Below, one piece after another: positions 1 to 4,269 of a DNA stretch of 5,373 nt. The stretch's first letter is position 1. Every line of letters starts with the position of its first letter. This DNA comes from Terriglobia bacterium (lineage in GTDB: Bacteria > Acidobacteriota > Terriglobia > UBA7540), in NCBI GenBank assembly GCA_030042795.1, contig JASHYZ010000425.1, positions 1-5,373 on the forward strand, in the 5' to 3' direction. Below the pieces are notes generated by a model, which saw nothing but the letters and a program-made list of their open reading frames with translations, did no database searches and was not told the DNA's origin. The position numbers and the translations under genes are program-made.

Positions 1-447
1 AATCACGGCGTCATTGACGGCATCATCGAGGGCATCGTGGTTTCCGGCCTGGGCGGTGTTGCGGGCGTGCAGTTCAGCCGAGCCTTCGCCGCTGAGGACG
101 CCGTCGGGTATGGAGAGGAAAGCGTCAAGGCTTCCATGCTCAACCTCGCCGCGCACAGCGTCCTCTTCACCGTCCGAGGGGCGAGCCAGAATCTTGGTGA
201 CCTCGTACGCAGGCGAGCCATTCCTAAGCTTCGAGGTGAGCCTTTGGGAGATCGACTCTCCCAGGTCGCCCGTTTCGTCAAGAATCGCCAGCTTTAAGGT
301 GTGATCGTTTTCGCGCGTAGCCGTGTAAGCCTGGAAGGCAAACATGCCAATGCTAAAGGCCGGCAAGAGAATCGTGCTGAGGATGAAGGCCTTCGTGCGC
401 ACCCGCACCAGGTATTCTCGTCTGAGAACCAGCCAGAGCTTATGCAT
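1..447 (-). CDS. ABC-2 type exporter permease, NatB-like (N-terminal part, cut by window edge)
   Basis: This is the membrane subunit of an ABC exporter, seen here as its first 149 residues; the rest lies left of the window. The reading frame stays open from the ATG at 447 to base 1. It begins MHKLWLVLRREYLVRVRTKA, a basic cytoplasmic N-terminus typical of NatB-type permeases. A hydrophobic membrane segment follows at about residues 20-42 (FILSTILLPAFSIGMFAF). From about residue 45 the chain is polar (KLAILDETGDLG), which fits the large extracytoplasmic domain that follows the first helix in ABC-2 permeases. The start codon overlaps the stop of the ATPase gene by 8 bases, so the two are very probably translationally coupled and form one transporter. 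In the characterised NatAB system the exported substrate is sodium, but this subfamily is broad and the substrate here cannot be read from sequence. Family assignment is fairly sure, substrate unknown. Confidence 0.85.
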   Translation of the reverse strand, partial: MHKLWLVLRREYLVRVRTKAFILSTILLPAFSIGMFAFQAYTATRENDHTLKLAILDETGDLGESISQRLTSKLRNGSPAYEVTKILARPSDGEEDAVRGEVEHGSLDAFLSIPDGVLSGEGSAELHARNTAQAGNHDALDDAVNDAVI

Positions 448-1354
448 GGGCTTCTGACACCTTCTCAATAAAGATATCGTTCAAGGGCGGTTCGATCAGT
501 TCGAAGTGGTTAATACGCACGCCGCGCTCGATAGCGGTCTTCAAAAGATCCTGAGGGTCCGCACCTGGCGTGAGCTTGGCCTCCGTGACCGCGCCATAGT
601 GGTTGACGTTCCGGACCAGGCCAGGCTGATTCAAAAAGCCGTCGTCGCCCTCGAATTCAATTCGGACGGTGTTCTTGCCATAGGAGCGTTTGATGGCCGC
701 CAACTCCCCTTCCAGCACGCTGCGTCCCTTGTTGATAAGGCAGATGGCATCACACATCATCTCCACCTGCTCCATGCGGTGTGTCGAAAGGATGATGGTG
801 GCGCCCTTCTGCCGGAGCTCAAGCATGATGTCCTTGATAAGAGTTGCGTTGACGGGATCGAGGCCGGCGAAGGGCTCATCGAGAATGAGCACCGGAGGCC
901 GATGAATGACGGCGGCGATGAATTGCACCTTCTGCTGCATGCCTTTGGAAAGGTCAATTACCTTACGGTCCGCCCAAGTTGCAATTTCAAGGCGCTCCAG
1001 CCAGTCGCTCACGCGGCGCCGGCCTTCGGAGTCTGAAATGCCTTTGAGTCCGGCGAGAAAGAGTAACACTTCGCGCACTTTCATGCGCGGATAGAGGCCC
1101 CGCTCTTCCGGAAGATAGCCGATCAGGTCCTGCGCCGAGTCGTCCTGCGGCCGGCCGAGCATCTGAATGGAACCCGAGTCCGGAATGGTAATGCGCAGGA
1201 TCATGCGCAGCGTGGTGGTCTTACCCGCTCCGTTCGGTCCAAGCAGCCCGTAAACGGAACCCTGCTCGATGCTCAGGCTGAGGTTGTCAACGGCAGTAAC
1301 CGTGTCAAAGCGCTTGGTAACGTCTGCCACATTCACCGCTGTGCCGTTTTTCAT
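440..1354 (-). CDS. ABC transporter ATP-binding protein, NatA-like
   Basis: This is the cytoplasmic ATPase of an ABC exporter, complete at 304 residues, the usual size for NatA-type proteins with a C-terminal extension. Visible motifs in order are Walker A GPNGAGKTT (39-47), a Q-loop region GYLPEERGLYPRM (79-91), signature LSKGMQQK (135-142), Walker B VLILDEP (155-161), D-loop GLDP (164-167) and the switch histidine H192 in STHRMEQVE. Glu stands where many ABC ATPases have the Q-loop Gln; the YLPEERGLYP form is normal for this subfamily. Residues from about 215 to the end form the DUF4162-like C-terminal domain, closing with the usual acidic/hydrophobic DIFIEKV motif (293-299). A GAGGGAG ribosome binding site lies 4 bases before the ATG. 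The permease gene follows with an 8-base overlap. The pair probably exports ions or small molecules; NatA-like sodium export is one possibility, not shown here. Confidence 0.95.
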   Translation of the reverse strand: MKNGTAVNVADVTKRFDTVTAVDNLSLSIEQGSVYGLLGPNGAGKTTTLRMILRITIPDSGSIQMLGRPQDDSAQDLIGYLPEERGLYPRMKVREVLLFLAGLKGISDSEGRRRVSDWLERLEIATWADRKVIDLSKGMQQKVQFIAAVIHRPPVLILDEPFAGLDPVNATLIKDIMLELRQKGATIILSTHRMEQVEMMCDAICLINKGRSVLEGELAAIKRSYGKNTVRIEFEGDDGFLNQPGLVRNVNHYGAVTEAKLTPGADPQDLLKTAIERGVRINHFELIEPPLNDIFIEKVSEAHA

Positions 1355-1358
1355 GTGT

Positions 1359-1365
1359 CTCCCTC
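1359..1365 (-). promoter_or_regulatory. Ribosome binding site of the ABC ATPase gene
   Basis: On the minus strand GAGGGAG sits 4 bases upstream of the ATG at 1354. It is a good match to the anti-Shine-Dalgarno sequence and supports this start codon. Confidence 0.7.
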
Positions 1366-1388
1366 AAGGACCCGCACCCTGAGACTTC

Positions 1389-1415
1389 GGCTGGGCGCGC
1401 CTTCAACCCCCAGCC
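1389..1415 (-). promoter_or_regulatory. Hairpin in the leader of the ABC operon
   Basis: A perfect 7-bp inverted repeat, GGCTGGG (1389-1395) and CCCAGCC (1409-1415), has a 13-base spacer. It falls inside the roughly 90-base untranslated leader predicted for the ABC mRNA, about 35 bases before the start codon. No U-tract follows it, so it does not look like an attenuator. It may be an mRNA-stability or regulatory structure, or chance in GC-rich DNA. Confidence 0.35.
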
Positions 1416-1423
1416 ATAGAAGC

Positions 1424-1436
1424 TCGACAATGTCGA
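1424..1436. promoter_or_regulatory. Perfect 13-bp palindrome, possible operator
   Basis: TCGACA-A-TGTCGA is a perfect odd-centred palindrome. It lies just downstream of the predicted minus-strand -10 box (1452-1457), at about +9 to +21 of the presumed ABC transcript. That is a position where a dimeric repressor could block initiation or clearance. The position and symmetry are seen in the sequence; the operator role is inference and no regulator gene is in view. Confidence 0.35.
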
Positions 1437-1451
1437 CGTGAAGCGAAACTG

Positions 1452-1480
1452 ATTCTATAGCATCCAAACACTGGCAGCAA
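1452..1480 (-). promoter_or_regulatory. Candidate sigma70-type promoter of the ABC operon
   Basis: On the minus strand a -35-like TTGCTG (1475-1480) is separated by exactly 17 bases from a -10-like TAGAAT (1452-1457, five of six consensus bases). This puts the transcript start near 1445, about 90 bases before the ATPase ATG. The -35 matches only three of six positions, so this is a candidate only. Confidence 0.4.
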
Positions 1481-1586
1481 CGCCGCCGGTGAAGCGTGGA
1501 TCGGCCCTTGTGCCCCAGGAAGTTCCTGGGTGCGCAGGCGTCGCGCCTGCCGCTCGGTCGCCGGTCCTTAAAGAGCGGTTACCAGA

Positions 1587-1606
1587 GCGGGCGAGACGCC
1601 CGCGCT
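1587..1606. repeat. Hairpin repeat unit, copy 1
   Basis: GCGGGCG-AGA-CGCCCGC followed by GCT. All 20 bases are identical to the unit at 1675-1694, 88 bases downstream in the same orientation. Confidence 0.7.
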
Positions 1607-1674
1607 GGCCGGGAGCCCGTGCTACGTGGCACGGCCATTCTGGCCGTAGATGGCAAATGTAGAAACTCAAGAAC

Positions 1675-1694
1675 GCGGGCGAGACGCCCGCGCT
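1675..1694. repeat. Hairpin repeat unit, copy 2
   Basis: This is identical over 20 bases to copy 1. Here one further base pair (C1674 with G1692) extends the stem to 8 bp. It forms the right end of the composite element and ends about 60 bases before the thioredoxin reductase start. Confidence 0.7.
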
Positions 1695-1700
1695 CCCAGG

Positions 1701-1709
1701 TGCTAAGAT
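1701..1709 (+). promoter_or_regulatory. Possible extended -10 box for the thioredoxin reductase gene
   Basis: TGC-TAAGAT has the TGn extension and four of six -10 consensus bases. It sits directly after the hairpin repeat element and about 45 bases before the start codon. A matching -35 is not seen; the expected place lies inside the last hairpin (about 1681-1686). This is a weak candidate. Confidence 0.25.
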
Positions 1710-1752
1710 AACGGTTCTTCAGACTACCAGGACAGTTGGGAAGGGATTTCGC

Positions 1753-2676
1753 ATGCGCAATGTTGTAATCATCGGTTCCGGCTGTGCCGGGCTCACGGCG
1801 GCAATTTACGCGGCTCGCGCCAATCTCAAGCCGCTGATTATCCGCGGGCTCGAAGCCGGTGGGCAACTCACGCTTACGACACTAGTAGAGAATTTTCCCG
1901 GCTTTCCTCAAGGCGTGCAGGGACCTGAGTTGATCGACCTCATGTCGAAGCAAGCCTCGGTGTTCGGCGCCGAATTCATGGAAGGTGACGTGGCGAGCGC
2001 CGATCTCTCCAGGCGGCCGTTCACGCTGGAGGTCGGGCCGGAGAAGATCGAGACCAGCACCTTGATCATCGCTTCGGGGGCGTCGGCCAAGCTGCTGGGC
2101 CTCGAGTCGGAGCGCAAGCTGCTGGGTCACGGTGTTTCCACCTGTGCCACCTGCGACGGCTACTTCTTCCGCACCAAAGATGTGGTGGTAGTCGGCGGTG
2201 GCGATACCGCCGCCGAAGACGCGCTATTTCTGACGCGTTACGCCAACGAAGTTACCGTGGTGCACCGGCGAGACCAGCTTCGCGCTTCGAAGATCATGCA
2301 GGACCGGCTCCGTGCCAATCCGAAGATCCGCTTTGCCTGGAACTCGCAGGTGGCGGATATTCTCGATCCGAACCAAGGCGAAGTGACCGGCGTGAAGCTG
2401 CAGGATGTGCGCACAGGTTCGGAGAACTTCAAGCCCGTAGCTGGAGTCTTTATCGGGATCGGCCACTCGCCGAATACCGCTGTATTTCAGGGCCAAGTCG
2501 ACGTGAATGAGAACGGCTACATTCTCACCCATGACGGCTCGAAGACGAATATTCCCGGCGTATTCGCCGCCGGAGACGTGCAAGACCACGTTTACCGGCA
2601 AGCCGTCACAGCGGCCGGATCAGGCTGCATGGCGGCTATCGACGCTGAGCGATTCTTGGAAGCTGAAGGACACTGA
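1753..2676 (+). CDS. trxB: Thioredoxin reductase (NADPH)
   Basis: This cytoplasmic flavoenzyme passes electrons from NADPH through FAD and a redox disulfide to thioredoxin. It is complete at 307 residues, normal for bacterial low-molecular-weight thioredoxin reductases. The FAD site is GSGCAG (8-13), with Cys where GSGPAG is more usual. The redox-active pair is C131 and C134 in CATCDG. The NADPH-binding site is GGGDTAAEDA (148-157), followed by HRRDQLR (171-177), the HRRxxxR pattern that binds the 2'-phosphate and argues for NADPH over NADH. The C-terminal FAD motif is GVFAAGDV (269-276), followed by the conserved GSGCMAAIDAERFL tail (289-302). The ATG is supported by AGGGA at 1742-1746, 6 bases upstream, and by the immediate start of the Rossmann fold. 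The gene is divergent from the ABC operon and appears monocistronic, with a terminator-like hairpin about 100 bases downstream. Confidence 0.97.
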   Translation: MRNVVIIGSGCAGLTAAIYAARANLKPLIIRGLEAGGQLTLTTLVENFPGFPQGVQGPELIDLMSKQASVFGAEFMEGDVASADLSRRPFTLEVGPEKIETSTLIIASGASAKLLGLESERKLLGHGVSTCATCDGYFFRTKDVVVVGGGDTAAEDALFLTRYANEVTVVHRRDQLRASKIMQDRLRANPKIRFAWNSQVADILDPNQGEVTGVKLQDVRTGSENFKPVAGVFIGIGHSPNTAVFQGQVDVNENGYILTHDGSKTNIPGVFAAGDVQDHVYRQAVTAAGSGCMAAIDAERFLEAEGH

Positions 2677-2680
2677 AGCA

Positions 2681-2708
2681 GTGGCAAGTAGCAAGTGGCC
2701 AGTGACAA
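2681..2708. repeat. Four degenerate tandem heptamers (GTGGCAA type)
   Basis: Directly after the trxB stop come GTGGCAA, GTAGCAA, GTGGCCA and GTGACAA, four adjacent 7-base units each within one base of GTGGCAA. This is a short microsatellite-like tract of unknown role. Confidence 0.6.
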
Positions 2709-2721
2709 GCCATCGAGGACT

Positions 2722-2758
2722 GAATCATTGATTCATCGACCCATTTAATCAATGATTC
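2722..2758. repeat. Paired palindromic AT-rich boxes forming a 12-bp inverted repeat
   Basis: GAATCATTGATT (2722-2733) is the exact reverse complement of 2747-2758, giving a 12-bp stem with a 13-base loop. Each arm is also itself palindromic: GAATCA-T-TGATTC (2722-2734) and AATCA-A-TGATT (2747-2757), with centres 24 bp apart. A competing stem, ACCCAT (2739-2744) with ATGGGT (2760-2765), overlaps it. It could be a pair of binding sites for a dimeric regulator, or an RNA structure at the 3' end of the trxB transcript. The sequence does not decide between them. Confidence 0.6.
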
Positions 2759-2773
2759 GATGGGTAGCGGTAG

Positions 2774-2806
2774 CCACGGTCAGTGCTGCTCTGACCGTGG
2801 GATTTT
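2774..2806 (+). terminator. Terminator-like hairpin after trxB
   Basis: A perfect 10-bp stem, CCACGGTCAG (2774-2783) with CTGACCGTGG (2791-2800), has a 7-base loop and is followed by GATTTTC. The stem is strong. The T-run is short (four T), so termination may be incomplete, and the hairpin could instead be a dispersed palindromic repeat. It lies about 100 bases beyond the trxB stop and separates trxB from the PhyH gene. Confidence 0.55.
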
Positions 2807-2822
2807 CTCAGCCTCGGTTAAC

Positions 2823-2927
2823 CCTCCGGCAACTGGACATAGTTGATCTGAGTGGTAGCGCACATCTCGCGGTTCGGAGGCCTGCGGCATTTCGTGAGGC
2901 TTCGAAGAAATGCCGGGGACTTCGAAG
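2823..2927. other. Non-coding stretch with nested and adjacent hairpins
   Basis: This is part of the 312-base gap between trxB and the PhyH gene. An outer pair, CCTCCG (2823-2828) with CGGAGG (2875-2880), encloses a small hairpin, CAACT-GGACAT-AGTTG (2830-2845). Next to it is a perfect 9-bp stem, CGGCATTTC (2885-2893) with GAAATGCCG (2907-2915) and a 13-base loop. The palindrome CTTCGAAG occurs twice (2900-2907, 2920-2927). No known riboswitch or RNA family is recognised. It could be a leader of the PhyH transcript, a palindromic repeat remnant, or chance folding. Confidence 0.4.
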
Positions 2928-2940
2928 AGCCGGAAGTCCG

Positions 2941-2949
2941 TGTTACAAA
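2941..2949 (+). promoter_or_regulatory. Possible extended -10 box for the PhyH-family gene
   Basis: TGT-TACAAA has the TGn extension and four of six -10 consensus bases, about 40 bases before the start codon. The hexamer 17 bases upstream (TTCGAA, 2921-2926) is a poor -35. Weak candidate. Confidence 0.25.
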
Positions 2950-2973
2950 TGCTGATTGGGTTGGTCTGCGAAT

Positions 2974-2980
2974 GAAGGAG
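2974..2980 (+). promoter_or_regulatory. Ribosome binding site that fixes the PhyH-family start
   Basis: GAAGGAG lies 8 bases before the ATG at 2989, a near-ideal Shine-Dalgarno and spacing. It argues against the in-frame TTG at 2956, which lies upstream of this site. Confidence 0.8.
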
Positions 2981-2988
2981 TTAACCCT

Positions 2989-3843
2989 ATGCTGGGTCCC
3001 GATCAAGTAAGCCAATACAAACACGATGGCTTTTGTGTATCCGCCGGATTTTTGACCGCCGATGAACTCAGCAAGATTCTGGACGAGATCGACAGCATTT
3101 CCTCGGGTTCGACAGTGGCAAACCATGACAGCTCCCGCATGGAAATGGAACCGCATCAGGGGCCTGATGGCACGCGAATCCGGCGGATCTACGAACCCTG
3201 TACTCATTATGGCGTCTTTCGGGCGTTGTCCGAGTCAGTGGGCCTACTTGACGCCGTCGAGCAGCTTCTGGGGCCGCACCTAAGGTTCCACTACAGCAAG
3301 ATCAATATGAAACCGCCCACAATCGGCTCGGTGGTGGATTGGCATCAGGATCTTGCTTACTACCCGCTCACCAATCGGGACTCCCTGGCTGTCCTCTTTT
3401 ATCTCGACGACACGGATGGAACGAATGGGTGTTTACAGGTGATTCCGAGCCTTCACACCGGGCGTCTTCTGGACCACACCTTTGACGGCTTCTTCCAGGG
3501 ACGCATCACTGAGACGGTGGACGAATCGAAGGCGGTACCTCTCGATGGTAAGCGGGGAACTGCCATCTTTATGAATGCTATGACGCCGCATGCTTCCGCG
3601 CCCAACACATCATCCCGCCCGCGGCGTACGCTGATTCTTAGCTATCGGGCTGCGGATGCTTTTCCGATTTATGTGGAGGGCCAAACGCAGAATCTCGAGG
3701 CGAATGCCCGAATGGTTCGGGGAGAGAGTCCTACGGCAGCACGATTTTCGATGACCTCATTTCCTATCCCACGGTATCCCAAACAAACGAAGTCCTTGTA
3801 CGAATTGCAGGAGCTCGCGCGCGCAGGAGCAGCGCGTAATTAG
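2989..3843 (+). CDS. Phytanoyl-CoA dioxygenase (PhyH) family Fe(II)/2-oxoglutarate oxygenase
   Basis: This is a soluble oxygenase of 284 residues. The family couples decarboxylation of 2-oxoglutarate to hydroxylation of a small molecule. The double-stranded beta-helix core is readable: the iron-binding HxD is H119 and D121 in DWHQDLAYYP, and the distal iron ligand is H201 in MTPHASAPN. R212, 11 residues after it in SRPRRTLILSY, is the expected 2-oxoglutarate carboxylate anchor. FYLDDTDGTNGCLQVIPSLH (137-156) is the conserved central strand region. The N-terminal GFCVSAGFLTADELSKI (14-30) is the usual opening of PhyH proteins. The ATG at 2989 is chosen for its GAAGGAG site; a TTG at 2956 would add 11 residues without support. 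Bacterial members act on varied substrates (ectoine, halogenation targets, lipids and natural-product intermediates), and neither the sequence nor the neighbours point to one. It appears to be monocistronic. Confidence 0.93.
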   Translation: MLGPDQVSQYKHDGFCVSAGFLTADELSKILDEIDSISSGSTVANHDSSRMEMEPHQGPDGTRIRRIYEPCTHYGVFRALSESVGLLDAVEQLLGPHLRFHYSKINMKPPTIGSVVDWHQDLAYYPLTNRDSLAVLFYLDDTDGTNGCLQVIPSLHTGRLLDHTFDGFFQGRITETVDESKAVPLDGKRGTAIFMNAMTPHASAPNTSSRPRRTLILSYRAADAFPIYVEGQTQNLEANARMVRGESPTAARFSMTSFPIPRYPKQTKSLYELQELARAGAARN

Positions 3844-3881
3844 GATCAGAGATAAGTAGCTAACTGCTAGCTCGCGGGGTG

Positions 3882-3906
3882 GCCTACGTCGTTTTTTGAT
3901 GTAGGC
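3882..3906. other. 9-bp hairpin with T6 in the loop, after the PhyH-family gene
   Basis: GCCTACGTC (3882-3890) pairs with GATGTAGGC (3898-3906), with one G-U wobble, around the loop GTTTTTT. It begins 39 bases after the stop codon at 3841-3843, where a terminator would be expected. The T-run is inside the loop and no T-tract follows on either strand, so it is not a standard intrinsic terminator. It may serve as a 3' stabilising structure. Confidence 0.45.
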
Positions 3907-3983
3907 GCCAGTCTAGCGGTGCTGGAGTTGGATTTCTAATTTACGCTCTTCTAGGCTTCAATTCTTCAGGAACCAGCCGAGAT

Positions 3984-4100
3984 ATGACGGGGGCGGAATT
4001 TTTCTCTGGCTATTCTTATGGAGTTGTAGAACGGATTGAAGCTGCTTTGGGAGCGATGCTAGCCATAGCGGGAATGTTGATGAGATCCACGCGGTCTTGA
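3984..4100 (+). other. Doubtful small open frame (38 codons) in the convergent intergenic gap
   Basis: The gap 3844-4269 holds no recognised gene. One plus-strand frame stays open from 3900 to the TGA at 4098-4100; its only ATG-led stretch begins at 3984 and encodes 38 residues (MTGAEFFSGYSYGVVERIEA at the start, then a hydrophobic run LGAMLAIAGMLM). Read from 3918 the frame also shows a hydrophobic GVGFLIYALLGF, so it resembles a small two-helix membrane protein or the remnant of one. Against it, there is no good ribosome binding site (AGGAA at 3968-3972 is too far), the upstream part has no usual start codon, and third-position GC is much lower than in the neighbours. It could be chance or a decayed gene; I do not recognise a family. 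Confidence 0.2.
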
Positions 4101-4205
4101 CCGTCCCAGGGTCGGCTGGCGCAGACCCTTGCATTGTGGCGTATGCGATTTCGCGCAGCCAAACTTTTCTGCGTGTCGCCTGGTGACCAGCGAGGTAGAT
4201 TCTCT

Positions 4206-4263
4206 CTTGGTAGCGGCTTTTGTAACATTTTTCGCGGAACTGAGAGCCAGCTTGGTAACGGCT
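4206..4263. repeat. Short direct repeat just downstream of the phosphodiesterase stop
   Basis: CTTGGTAGCGGCT (4206-4218) and CTTGGTAACGGCT (4251-4263) match at 12 of 13 positions, with starts 45 bases apart. It lies in the 3' flank of the minus-strand gene. Role unknown. Confidence 0.4.
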
Positions 4264-4269
4264 GCGCAA

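Larger units (their letters stand above)
1514..1700. repeat. Composite GC-rich hairpin repeat element with imperfect terminal inverted repeats
   Basis: This non-coding block in the divergent intergenic region contains five perfect short inverted repeats: CCCAGGAA-G-TTCCTGGG (1514-1530), GCAGGCG-TCG-CGCCTGC (1534-1550), GCGGGCG-AGA-CGCCCGC (1587-1603), ACGGCCA-TTC-TGGCCGT (1631-1647) and CGCGGGCG-AGA-CGCCCGCG (1674-1692). Four have a 7-8 bp stem and a 3-base loop. In addition, 1525-1550 matches the reverse complement of 1675-1700 at 22 of 26 positions, so the block is bounded by imperfect inverted repeats starting and ending in CCTGGG/CCCAGG. This design resembles dispersed palindromic repeats (REP or MITE-like) that I associate with acidobacterial genomes; that link is from memory. 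No transposase is present. The open frames crossing it look like spurious Arg/Ala-rich translations of the repeat. Confidence 0.75.

Noticed and set aside
3..304. Open frames on both strands in the first 300 bases
   Set aside because: They are shadows of the ABC permease frame, which is open from 447 to base 1 and has a clear permease N-terminus.
440..1354. Glu in place of the Q-loop Gln as a sign of a defective ATPase
   Set aside because: The YLPEERGLYP form is the normal variant in NatA-like ATPases, and all other catalytic motifs are intact.
1455..1866. Several 70-95 residue open frames across the hairpin repeats
   Set aside because: They are Arg/Ala-rich translations of palindromic GC repeats, present on both strands and lacking ribosome binding sites. 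They look like typical spurious predictions.
2956..2988. Upstream TTG start for the PhyH-family gene
   Set aside because: It lies before the GAAGGAG ribosome binding site, which is ideally placed for the ATG at 2989. The 11 extra residues do not resemble the usual PhyH N-terminus.
4093..4129. Adjacent small inverted repeats (CGGTC-TT-GACCG, AGGGTC/GACCCT) as a terminator or tRNA-like RNA
   Set aside because: The stems are only 5-6 bp, one loop is too tight to form, no T-tract follows and there is no cloverleaf or CCA end.
3958..4269. 103-residue minus-strand open frame after the phosphodiesterase gene
   Set aside because: Its composition is rich in Arg, Lys and Gln with no recognisable domain. 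It has no ribosome binding site and starts immediately after the stop of the preceding gene, so it is probably chance.
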